Assembly (NCBI GenBank): GCA_017529165.1
Contig: JAFXNY010000077.1
Location: forward strand, 1-7,135
DNA length: 7,135 nucleotides
Direction: 5' to 3'
Source of the DNA: Clostridia bacterium
GTDB lineage: Bacteria; Bacillota_A; Clostridia; Oscillospirales; Acutalibacteraceae
The notes under the pieces were generated by a model. It saw nothing but the letters and a program-made list of their open reading frames with translations, searched no databases and had not been told where the DNA came from. Numbering within the stretch: position 1 is the first letter of the stretch; each line of letters starts with the position of its first letter. The translations under genes were made by a program, and so were the position numbers. Of this stretch, positions 1 to 5,547 are shown in pieces.

Positions 1-75
1 GGATGGATTCGAACCATCGAAGTCGAAGACAACAGATTTACAGTCTGCCCCCTTTGGCCACTCGGGAACTCTCCC
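1..75 (-). tRNA. tRNA-Tyr (anticodon GTA), 3' end cut by the window edge
   Basis: Read on the minus strand, the gene begins with acceptor strand GGGAGAG (75-69). A D-arm follows, then an anticodon stem-loop CAGA-CTGTAAA-TCTG with anticodon GTA at 41-39. After this come an extended variable arm typical of class II tRNAs and a T-arm (GATGG/CCATC, 18-2) with loop TTCGAAT. Only the last six acceptor bases, the discriminator and any CCA lie outside the window. It follows tRNA-Thr by 21 nt and probably shares its transcript. Confidence 0.95.
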
Positions 76-96
76 ATATTTAGTTTACCCAAAAAA

Positions 97-172
97 TGGA
101 GCTGGTGGACGGACTTGAACCCCCGACCTGCTGATTACAAATCAGCTGCTCTACCAACTGAGCTACACCAGC
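97..172 (-). tRNA. tRNA-Thr (anticodon TGT), CCA encoded
   Basis: The minus strand folds as a complete 76-nt cloverleaf. Acceptor GCTGGTG (172-166) pairs with CACCAGC, followed by discriminator T and an encoded CCA (99-97). The D-arm contains AGCTCAGTTGGTAGAGC. The anticodon stem CTGAT/ATCAG encloses loop TTTGTAA, with TGT at 139-137, which reads ACA and other ACN threonine codons. The T-loop is TTCAAGT. It is the first gene of a short tRNA transcript whose promoter lies just upstream. Confidence 0.97.
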
Positions 173-188
173 ATTTTGACGCCCAATT

Positions 189-217
189 AATATATCATAA
201 TTACAGTACAAAGTCAA
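189..217 (-). promoter_or_regulatory. Sigma-A promoter of the tRNA-Thr/tRNA-Tyr operon
   Basis: On the minus strand, -35 box TTGACT (217-212) is followed by a 17-nt spacer and -10 box TATATT (194-189). A TG one base upstream of the -10 makes it extended. Transcription would start near 182, about ten bases before the tRNA-Thr 5' end, which suits a stable RNA gene with a short processed leader. It lies downstream of the rpsR terminator, so the tRNAs have their own start. Confidence 0.85.
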
Positions 218-274
218 GAAAAAAATTAATATTTTTAGTATATTTTTGTAAGTTTTACAATATGTGCTTCTGTC

Positions 275-304
275 AAAAAATATCCGCAGGCTTTTGCCTG
301 CGGA
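275..304 (-). terminator. Intrinsic terminator of the rpsF-ssb-rpsR operon
   Basis: On the minus strand a 9-bp GC-rich stem, TCCGCAGGC/GCCTGCGGA (304-296 with 291-283), closes an AAAA tetraloop and is followed by TATTTTTT (282-275). It starts 12 nt after the rpsR stop codon. The stem, tight loop and U-tract are all textbook. It separates the ribosomal operon from the tRNA operon. Confidence 0.93.
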
Positions 305-315
305 AAAAGTTTTGA

Positions 316-555
316 TTAATCATTAACATAAGGACGAAGTGCAATCTGGCGAGCACGCTTAATAGCTGTTGTAAGTGCACGCTGATGCTTTGCGCAAGTA
401 CCTGTTGCTCTGCGAGGCAAAATCTTTGCACGCTCGGAAACAAACTTGCGAAGCTTTGCTATATCCTTATAATCGATTTCTTCAACACGGTCAACACAGA
501 AATGGCAAACCTTTTTTCTTGCCTTTCTGTGGAGCGGTCTATCAGTCTTCTCCAT
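316..555 (-). CDS. rpsR: 30S ribosomal protein S18, putative zinc-binding (C+) form
   Basis: This is the small-subunit platform protein S18, which binds 16S rRNA as a heterodimer with S6. The 79-residue length is normal, and the family core is clear: IDYKD, an [12 protein letters not shown] stretch and the C-terminal [13 protein letters not shown]. Cys17 and Cys20 (CHFC) plus Cys54 and His57 (CAKH) form a CxxC...CxxH set. This marks the zinc-ribbon version found in many Clostridia, whereas versions in other lineages have lost these ligands. A GTG at 558 lies directly before the ATG at 555. I chose ATG because the AGGAG at 567-563 is only 4 nt from GTG but 7 nt from ATG. It is the last gene of the operon, 31 nt after ssb and just before a strong terminator. 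Confidence 0.97.
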   Translation of the reverse strand: MEKTDRPLHRKARKKVCHFCVDRVEEIDYKDIAKLRKFVSERAKILPRRATGTCAKHQRALTTAIKRARQIALRPYVND

Positions 556-562
556 CACAATA

Positions 563-567
563 CTCCT
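563..567 (-). promoter_or_regulatory. Shine-Dalgarno of rpsR, decides ATG over GTG
   Basis: AGGAG is read on the minus strand. It is followed by TATT, then GTG (558), then ATG (555). Spacing of 4 nt to GTG is too tight and 7 nt to ATG is optimal, which favours the 79-residue S18. Confidence 0.75.
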
Positions 568-586
568 ATCGTTAAACTACCGTAAA

Positions 587-1018
587 TTAAAACGGAAGGT
601 CATCATCCATACCGGTATCAATTTCAGTGAAATCTCCGCTATCAGCGTTGCTGAAAGACGCCGGTTCATCCACTGCACTGCCGGAAGACGCTGTACTATC
701 CTTCTTAGATTCTACAAACTGGGCATTGCTCGCAACAACCTCGAAAACCGTGCGATTATTGCCGTTTTTATCAACATATTTACGAGTCTGTATAGACCCC
801 TCAATACCTATCATATTGCCCTTTTTGAAATACTTAGTTATGAACTCCGCAGTCTGACGCCATGCAACAATGTTTATAAAATCAGTCTGCGTTTCTTCGC
901 CTGCACGGTAGCGGCGATTTACAGCAATGGAAAACGAAGTTACCGATATGCCGGTATTCGTTGTCTTAAGTTCGGGGTCAGCAGTAAGTCTGCCAGTTAA
1001 AACCACTAAATTAAACAT
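587..1018 (-). CDS. ssb: Single-stranded DNA-binding protein SSB
   Basis: This protein coats single-stranded DNA during replication, repair and recombination and recruits partner proteins through its C-terminal tip. Residues 1 to about 105 form the OB-fold: the start MFNLVVLTGRLTADPEL is typical, and the conserved stretch with Trp53 (VAWRQTAEFI) and the later YVDKNGNNRTVFEV strand are present. Residues 106-136 are a low-complexity Ser/Ala/Asp linker. The protein ends MDDDLPF, the acidic amphipathic tip that binds SSB partners, so it is full length at 143 residues. ATG is preceded by GGAGG (1030-1026) with 7-nt spacing, within the 13-nt gap after rpsF. Its place between rpsF and rpsR is the standard Firmicute arrangement and marks it as the housekeeping SSB. 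Confidence 0.98.
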   Translation of the reverse strand: MFNLVVLTGRLTADPELKTTNTGISVTSFSIAVNRRYRAGEETQTDFINIVAWRQTAEFITKYFKKGNMIGIEGSIQTRKYVDKNGNNRTVFEVVASNAQFVESKKDSTASSGSAVDEPASFSNADSGDFTEIDTGMDDDLPF

Positions 1019-1031
1019 TATTCTTCCTCCA

Positions 1032-1313
1032 TTACTTCTTGATTACCATTACACGAAGTACGCCTTCGGTAATGCCGGCAATTCTCTCAAGCTCTGCCGG
1101 GAAATCAGGCTCACTTTCAAATGTTATGAAAGTGTAGTAACCCTCGGCCTCATCGTTGATAAGATAGGCAAGCTTTCTCTTACCCCAATCATCAACGCTT
1201 TCGACCTTGCCGTGCTTGGCGATAAGGTCGTTAAACTTTGTGTTGAGCTCTGTAACGGCTTCATCACCGCCGGTTACTGAAAACACAAGTGCCGCCTCAT
1301 ACTTATTGGTCAT
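1032..1313 (-). CDS. rpsF: 30S ribosomal protein S6
   Basis: S6 is the small-subunit platform protein that pairs with S18 on the central domain of 16S rRNA. At 93 residues it has the usual length and ferredoxin-like fold features: an N-terminal strand KYEAALVFS, the hallmark VDDWGKRKLAY (40-50, Trp43) followed by IND and GYYTFITFES, and the C-terminal strand VLRVMVIKK. The ATG start at 1313 is preceded by a very strong AAGGAGG (1329-1323), 9 nt away. It is the first gene of rpsF-ssb-rpsR. The leader upstream of it can fold so that this Shine-Dalgarno is paired, which fits the known practice of S6:S18 repressing their own mRNA. Confidence 0.98.
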   Translation of the reverse strand: MTNKYEAALVFSVTGGDEAVTELNTKFNDLIAKHGKVESVDDWGKRKLAYLINDEAEGYYTFITFESEPDFPAELERIAGITEGVLRVMVIKK

Positions 1314-1323
1314 TTCGTTGCAC

Positions 1324-1367
1324 CTCCTTATGGTCTATTGGCCGCACTATCCAAGTGCGGCAAGGAG
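1324..1367 (-). promoter_or_regulatory. rpsF 5' leader with possible Shine-Dalgarno sequestering fold (candidate S6:S18 autoregulatory element)
   Basis: On the minus strand, CTCCTT (1367-1362) is immediately followed by an 8-bp hairpin GCCGCACT/AGTGCGGC (1361-1354 with 1348-1341, loop TGGAT). After 11 unpaired bases comes AAGGAG (1329-1324), which is both the rpsF ribosome-binding site and the exact complement of CTCCTT. The outer stem would stack on the hairpin and leave a one-sided bulge, hiding the ribosome-binding site. Structured S6:S18-binding leaders before rpsF are established in several bacteria. That this one is such a leader is inferred from position and fold; I have not aligned it to the published consensus. 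No U-tract follows, so it is not a terminator. Confidence 0.6.
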
Positions 1368-1387
1368 CTAAAAAATTAGCACACATT

Positions 1388-1416
1388 ATTATAGCAAAAC
1401 AAAATTAAATAGTCAA
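1388..1416 (-). promoter_or_regulatory. Sigma-A promoter of rpsF-ssb-rpsR
   Basis: On the minus strand, TTGACT (1416-1411) and a perfect TATAAT (1393-1388) are separated by 17 nt. Transcription would start near 1381, giving a leader of about 68 nt before the rpsF ATG. The leader would open with a small GCTAA/TTAGC stem (1380-1367). The -35 box lies 3 bp after the stop codon of the upstream miniprotein gene. Confidence 0.92.
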
Positions 1417-1419
1417 GAA

Positions 1420-1569
1420 TTATTTATTCTCGGTATAATCAGAACTGCAATCAAGATACTCGTCTTTAATTCTGTTCCTATTAGCTATTCTATCAAAAAT
1501 GGCAAGTGCGCCGAGAACTGCCGCAAAAATGGAAGCTATCGTTCCTAAAAACTTCAAAAAACCTTTCAT
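1420..1569 (-). CDS. Small single-span membrane protein of unknown function (49 aa)
   Basis: I do not recognise a family. The reading frame has ATG at 1569 and TAA at 1422-1420. It is preceded by GGAGGG (1581-1576) with 6-nt spacing, as good a ribosome-binding site as its neighbours have. Residues 1-6 (MKGFLK) are basic, residues 7-25 are a hydrophobic Ala/Leu/Ile/Phe-rich segment long enough to span the membrane, and residues 26-40 (DRIANRNRIKDEYLD) form a charged, probably cytoplasmic helix. A single Cys41 and an acidic/polar end follow. The start lies 18 nt after the cls stop, so the two genes are very probably cotranscribed, and a role near cardiolipin synthase or the envelope is a guess from context. 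A non-cleaved signal anchor is likelier than a secreted peptide, because no signal-peptidase site is evident. Confidence 0.75.
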   Translation of the reverse strand: MKGFLKFLGTIASIFAAVLGALAIFDRIANRNRIKDEYLDCSSDYTENK

Positions 1570-1587
1570 AACATTCCCTCCGTTCAT

Positions 1588-3126
1588 CTACATAAATGGT
1601 GCAAAAAGGTGTAGTACGGCTCTTTTTAGCCTTATTGGCCACGCCGTTTTACGCCAATTTGTTAGTTTTATTTCCCTTGACATAGACTCTATTTCATCAA
1701 AATGGTTCTTAATATCGCCAACCGCCTTGTTAGCGGCAAACCAAACGCCACATTCAAAATGGAGTGAAAAAGAGCGATAGTCCATATTAACAGTACCAAC
1801 AGTAGCAACGCTATCATCGGATACAAATATTTTTGAATGAATAAACCCTGGAATAAACTCAAAAATATGAACTCCTGCCTCCAAAAGCTCGGTATAATTA
1901 TACTGTGTTACAGGATGAACATACCATTTATCTGGTATATGCGGTGTAATAATGCGTACATCTATTCCCGCTCTTGCCGCCATTTTAAGCGTCTCGGTCA
2001 TCGTATTATCAATAATTAAATACGGTGAAATTATATACACATACCGTTGTGCGCTGTTAAGTATCTGCATATAAATACCTGCCGCCACATTCTTATTTGA
2101 GAGCGGATCACTACAATAAGGCAAAACATAACCGCCGGTTTTTACCGAATAATCTGTAATATAATTCTGAGTTTCAAGGCGATGGCCTGTTGTAAACTCC
2201 CACATATTTAAGAACATAACAACAAAGCTCGATACCGCTTCGCCCTTTATGATAACGGCACTATCCATCCAATACCCAAAGCGCTTTTGAGCATTTATAT
2301 ACTCATCGGCAATATTAATACCGCCGGTTGCCGCTACAACACCGTCAATAACCGCTATTTTTCTATGATTACGGTTATTCATATAAAGGTTGAAAGACGG
2401 TTTAATTTGATTAAATACCGCCACCTTAATGCCGTTTCTGCGAAGCCGTTCTATAAAGCCCTTTCTTTGCCTTTTTATAGAGCCGAAATCATCAAAAAGC
2501 AGACGAACGTCAAGGCCCTCGGCCGCCTTTTCACGAAGTATTTTATAAATACTATCAAACATTTCGCCTTCGGCAACTATGAAAAACTCAAGAAAAATGT
2601 ATTTTTGTGCTTTTCCGAGTTCCTCGAGAAAGTGCGGCAAAAACACTTCACCCGGCGAAAAATACTCAACCGATGTGTTTTTATAAAGCGGATAACCCGA
2701 TTCTCTAGCTAAATACTCTGCTTGTCGTGAATGCGAATAATCATCATATTTAAGCTGATTGTAAACCGATTCATCATCTTTAAGCCACGGCATATTATTG
2801 CTTTCACACCCGTGCATTTTTCTTTTAAGGTGCGGCATTACTCTTCCACCACCGAAAAGCAAAAACACGGTTATGCCAAAAATCGGCACAATTAATATAA
2901 ATACTATCCAAGCCATTTTATAACTCGGATTACCCCTACGGTTAACAATATAAACAACCATAATAACGGCAAGTATTTCGGCTACGGTATAAATAAACAC
3001 CGAGCGGTCCGACAGAGTGCGAAGCATAACAAACAAAATAACAAGTTGGAAAAGTAAAACAAGTGCAGATATAACTATTCTTGTTGGTATCGGTATTCCG
3101 CGCTTATTCTTAACGCTCTGCCGCAA
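1588..3126 (-). CDS. cls: Cardiolipin synthase (phospholipase D family)
   Basis: Cls condenses two phosphatidylglycerol molecules into cardiolipin and glycerol at the cytoplasmic membrane. From the TTG start the protein has 512 residues, in the family range. It has three hydrophobic N-terminal segments (about 17-38, 44-60 and 70-92), ending in the typical PIFGITVFLLFGGG. Two phospholipase-D domains follow. The first HKD motif is H254-x-K256...D261 followed by GGINIADEY; the second is H430-x-K432...D437 followed by GTVNMDYRS. Both catalytic motifs are intact. Frame-compatible GTG codons exist at 3165 and 3141. I prefer TTG at 3126 because GGTGGTGAT sits 7 nt upstream and the 3165 GTG falls inside the promoter. 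A PLD-family phosphatidyltransferase with another substrate is the main alternative. Confidence 0.93.
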   Translation of the reverse strand: MRQSVKNKRGIPIPTRIVISALVLLFQLVILFVMLRTLSDRSVFIYTVAEILAVIMVVYIVNRRGNPSYKMAWIVFILIVPIFGITVFLLFGGGRVMPHLKRKMHGCESNNMPWLKDDESVYNQLKYDDYSHSRQAEYLARESGYPLYKNTSVEYFSPGEVFLPHFLEELGKAQKYIFLEFFIVAEGEMFDSIYKILREKAAEGLDVRLLFDDFGSIKRQRKGFIERLRRNGIKVAVFNQIKPSFNLYMNNRNHRKIAVIDGVVAATGGINIADEYINAQKRFGYWMDSAVIIKGEAVSSFVVMFLNMWEFTTGHRLETQNYITDYSVKTGGYVLPYCSDPLSNKNVAAGIYMQILNSAQRYVYIISPYLIIDNTMTETLKMAARAGIDVRIITPHIPDKWYVHPVTQYNYTELLEAGVHIFEFIPGFIHSKIFVSDDSVATVGTVNMDYRSFSLHFECGVWFAANKAVGDIKNHFDEIESMSREIKLTNWRKTAWPIRLKRAVLHLFAPFM

Positions 3127-3129
3127 AAA

Positions 3130-3138
3130 ATCACCACC
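3130..3138 (-). promoter_or_regulatory. Shine-Dalgarno of cls, supports a TTG start
   Basis: The minus strand reads GGTGGTGAT, matching the 16S-complementary GGAGGTGAT at eight of nine positions. From its GGTGG core there are 7 nt to TTG at 3126. No comparable site precedes the GTG codons at 3165 or 3141. Confidence 0.7.
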
Positions 3139-3155
3139 CACTATTTTATATTTTA

Positions 3156-3184
3156 ATACTATCACATTTTGGCAATATTTTCAA
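3156..3184 (-). promoter_or_regulatory. Promoter of cls and the downstream miniprotein
   Basis: On the minus strand, TTGAAA (3184-3179), a 17-nt spacer and TAGTAT (3161-3156) with an upstream TG (extended -10) form a moderate sigma-A promoter. The predicted start is near 3149, leaving about 23 nt before the TTG start codon of cls. Confidence 0.65.
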
Positions 3185-3222
3185 CGAAAAAGTGTTTTTT
3201 TAGTTTATATTATATAAAAAAG

Positions 3223-3246
3223 TTAACTATGACTTGTTTTAACTAT
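3223..3246. repeat. 8-bp direct repeat TTAACTAT flanking the rnf -35 box
   Basis: TTAACTAT occurs at 3223-3230 and again at 3239-3246, 16 bp apart. The second copy begins at the last base of the -35 box. Each copy is preceded by a purine/T-rich stretch, so in AT-rich DNA this could be chance. The placement around -35 would suit a regulator binding one face of the helix at about 1.5 turns, but no known operator consensus matches. Confidence 0.4.
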
Positions 3247-3262
3247 AAAAATGTCGTATAAT
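3234..3262 (+). promoter_or_regulatory. Promoter of the rnf operon
   Basis: A -35 box TTGTTT (3234-3239), a 17-nt spacer and a perfect TATAAT (3257-3262) give a predicted start near 3269. The leader is only about 27 nt and ends in GGGAGG (3284-3289), 6 nt before the rnfC ATG. The weak -35 box suggests activator or competition control. It is divergent from the cls promoter, with the two -35 boxes about 50 bp apart. Confidence 0.75.
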
Positions 3263-3295
3263 GTTAAGTGACAAAAATTATTCGGGAGGCCTGAA

Positions 3296-4633
3296 ATGAA
3301 ATATAAGGAAAAAGCACTGCGCCCCGTAAAGAGAATACACGGCGGTGCAAAGCTTCCGCATTTCAAAAACACAGCCGAAAAAGAGACCGAAAGCTTACCC
3401 GCTCCAAAAAAGGTTTACATACCGCTTTCTCAGCATATAGGTGCTCCGGCAAACCCTGTTGTTAAGAAAGGTGATACTGTATTTGTTGGAACGCTTATTG
3501 CCGAAGCAACGGGTTTTGTATCGGCTCCTGTTCATTCAAGTGTTTCGGGAACGGTTAACGGCGTTGTTGACAGAGTTTTAGGCGGTGCGGCGGCAGTAAA
3601 GTGCATAGAAATCGAATCTGACGGCAAAATGGAAAAAGACCCTCAGATTAAACCATTTGAAGTGAATACTGCCGAAGATATTTCGGCGGCGGCTAAAGCC
3701 TGCGGTCTTGTGGGCCTCGGTGGTGCAGGCTTTCCGGCACATGTCAAGCTAATGCCGTCAAAGGATAAAAAAATTGATACTCTTATAATAAATGCTGCAG
3801 AATGTGAACCGTACATAACATCAGATTACCGTGAATGTATCGAGAATGTTGACGGAATAATAGCTGCCACATATCTTCTTAAAGAAAAGCTTAATTTAGA
3901 TAAGGTTATTATCTGCGTTGAAAGCAATAAACCGAAAGCGATAGAAAAGCTTATGGAGGTTGCCACAAACAAGCAAGATGTTGAGGATAAGGTTAAGCTG
4001 ATGAAGCTTCCTTCAACCTATCCGCAGGGTGCAGAAAAGGTTATTATCTATTCTGCAACCGGCAGAAAAGTACCTTTAGGTAAGCTGCCGAGCGATGTAG
4101 GCTGTATAGTTATGAATGTTACAAGCCTTGCAAAGCTATATGATTTTATAAAAACCGGTATGCCGCTAGTTAAAAAAAGAATAACGGTTGACGGCAGTGC
4201 GGTTGAAAGCCCTAAAAATCTTATGGTGCCTATTGGAACGCCAATAAGTGAAATATTAAAATATATGGGTGTGGACGAAGAAGATGTAGAACGGATAATA
4301 ATGGGCGGTCCTATGATGGGGCAACCTGTATCGTCTACGGATGCTGTAATCGAAAAGCGGACAAATGCTTTGCTGATTATGAAAAAGGATAATAGCACTC
4401 GCACTACCACGGCTTGCATACGCTGTGGAAGATGCCAAAGAACATGTCCTATGAACCTCACCCCTGCAAGGGTTGAAACAGCATACAGAAAAAGTGATGC
4501 CGAATCTTACGAGAAGCTTAATGTTAACTACTGTATTGAATGCGGAAGCTGTTCGTATATCTGCCCTGCAAAACGGCCTCTTACCGAAGTTATGAGAATA
4601 GCAAAAAATGAATTAAGGAGGCAAAAGAAATGA
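3296..4633 (+). CDS. rnfC: Rnf complex subunit RnfC (NADH-binding, 2x 4Fe-4S)
   Basis: RnfC is the peripheral cytoplasmic subunit of ferredoxin:NAD+ oxidoreductase, where NAD+/NADH and FMN bind and electrons pass through 4Fe-4S clusters. The 445 residues have the clostridial length, without the long Ala/Lys-rich tail of proteobacterial RnfC. In order: an N-terminal barrel-sandwich domain (HGGAKLPHFK near 15; SAPVHSSVSGTV 76-87), the glycine-rich nucleotide motif GLGGAGFP (140-147), INAAECEPYITSDYR (165-179), TYPQGAEK (241-248), a SLBB-like segment, GGPMMG (337-342), and two CxxCxxCxxxCP motifs at Cys374/377/380/384 and Cys413/416/419/423. All ligands are intact. It is the first gene of the operon, and its TGA overlaps the rnfD ATG by 4 nt (ATGA). 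Confidence 0.98.
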   Translation: MKYKEKALRPVKRIHGGAKLPHFKNTAEKETESLPAPKKVYIPLSQHIGAPANPVVKKGDTVFVGTLIAEATGFVSAPVHSSVSGTVNGVVDRVLGGAAAVKCIEIESDGKMEKDPQIKPFEVNTAEDISAAAKACGLVGLGGAGFPAHVKLMPSKDKKIDTLIINAAECEPYITSDYRECIENVDGIIAATYLLKEKLNLDKVIICVESNKPKAIEKLMEVATNKQDVEDKVKLMKLPSTYPQGAEKVIIYSATGRKVPLGKLPSDVGCIVMNVTSLAKLYDFIKTGMPLVKKRITVDGSAVESPKNLMVPIGTPISEILKYMGVDEEDVERIIMGGPMMGQPVSSTDAVIEKRTNALLIMKKDNSTRTTTACIRCGRCQRTCPMNLTPARVETAYRKSDAESYEKLNVNYCIECGSCSYICPAKRPLTEVMRIAKNELRRQKK

Positions 4634-5547
4634 GCAATTTACTTAAAGCCGCCTCATCTCCGCACATAAGGCACGAGGATGCGACATCCGGCATTATGCT
4701 CGATGTTATATTTGCCCTTATGCCGGCGGCAGTATATGGGTGTGTAATTTTCGGACTAAAGGCGGTATATGTGCTGTTGACTACTATTATTACAGCAGTT
4801 GCCTCCGAATATATTTGGAATCTGATTTTAAAAAAACCTCAAACTATCGGCGATATGTCAGCCGTGGTTACGGGACTATTACTTGGGATGAACTTAAGCT
4901 CGCACACTCCCCTTCCGGTAGCGGCCATAGGAAGTATTGCGGCGATAATCGTTGTAAAGCAAATGTTTGGCGGATTAGGGTTTAATTTTGTTAATCCTGC
5001 TCTTGCCGCAAGGATAATTCTTCTTGTTTCTTTCCCGTCTTTTTTAACGAAGTTCTACGAGCCTATTTCTGATACCGTTACTTCGGCAACACCACTTGCA
5101 GACTTAAATGCTACAAGCGTTAAAACCTTATTTTTTGGTATGCACTCGGGTTGTATAGGAGAGACAAGCGCATTTTTGCTTATAATCGGTGGGCTTTACT
5201 TGATAATAAGAAAGGTTATTAACCCGATTATACCGCTTTCATTTATTGGAACGGTGGCTCTTTTAGCACTTGTTTCAGGCGAAAACCCACTTAAATACAT
5301 ACTTGCCGGCGGACTGATATTAGGCGCCGTATTTATGGCAACCGATTATGTAACAAGTCCTACTGTCAACTTGGGGAAACTCATTTTCGGCATAGGCTGT
5401 GGAGCTATAACATTTGTAATTCGCCGTTTCGGTTCTCTGCCGGAGGGCGTTTCATACAGCATACTGATTATGAACATACTTACTCCGCTTATAAACAGGA
5501 TACCCTTTAGCCGTCCGTTTGGATATAAGGAGGGTAAAGAAATATGA
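4630..5547 (+). CDS. rnfD: Rnf complex membrane subunit RnfD (covalent FMN)
   Basis: RnfD is an integral membrane subunit related to NqrB that carries covalently attached FMN and lies on the electron and ion path. The 305 residues contain about eight to ten hydrophobic segments. The family signatures are SSPHIRHEDAT (9-19), QTIGDMSAVVTGLLLGMNL (71-89), FVNPALAARIILL (120-132), FMATDYVTSP (235-244) and GSLPEGVSYSILIMN (268-282). Thr154 in DTVTSATPL (148-156) fits the ApbE-type flavinylation motif and is the likely FMN attachment residue. The start overlaps the rnfC stop by 4 nt, and its Shine-Dalgarno AAGGAGG (4615-4621) lies inside rnfC, so translation is probably coupled. The end overlaps rnfG by 4 nt in the same way. 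Confidence 0.98.
   Translation: MSNLLKAASSPHIRHEDATSGIMLDVIFALMPAAVYGCVIFGLKAVYVLLTTIITAVASEYIWNLILKKPQTIGDMSAVVTGLLLGMNLSSHTPLPVAAIGSIAAIIVVKQMFGGLGFNFVNPALAARIILLVSFPSFLTKFYEPISDTVTSATPLADLNATSVKTLFFGMHSGCIGETSAFLLIIGGLYLIIRKVINPIIPLSFIGTVALLALVSGENPLKYILAGGLILGAVFMATDYVTSPTVNLGKLIFGIGCGAITFVIRRFGSLPEGVSYSILIMNILTPLINRIPFSRPFGYKEGKEI

Noticed and set aside
1..172. tRNA pair considered as an integration (attachment) site.
   Set aside because: No integrase, no displaced tRNA 3' fragment and no phage or plasmid gene is visible in the window.
927..1280. Plus-strand open frame across the ssb start and rpsF.
   Set aside because: It spans two real minus-strand genes and their gap, and its translation matches no family.
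1341..1361. GC-rich hairpin between the rpsF promoter and rpsF, considered as a terminator.
   Set aside because: No U-tract follows on either strand. It lies inside the rpsF 5' leader, so it is described as a leader structure.
2287..2712. Plus-strand open frame of 141 codons opposite cls.
   Set aside because: It lies antisense within an intact, strongly recognisable cls, has no good ribosome-binding site, and its translation is basic and aromatic-rich without any domain character.
3201..3222. AT-rich near-palindrome with a minus-strand TATAAT (3214-3209), considered as a second cls promoter.
   Set aside because: No acceptable -35 box is found 16-18 bp upstream. The site at 3156-3184 is better placed and has both boxes.
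4048..4461. Minus-strand open frame of 137 codons opposite rnfC.
   Set aside because: It is antisense to the conserved region of RnfC that includes the first 4Fe-4S motif; a shadow of rnfC codon structure.
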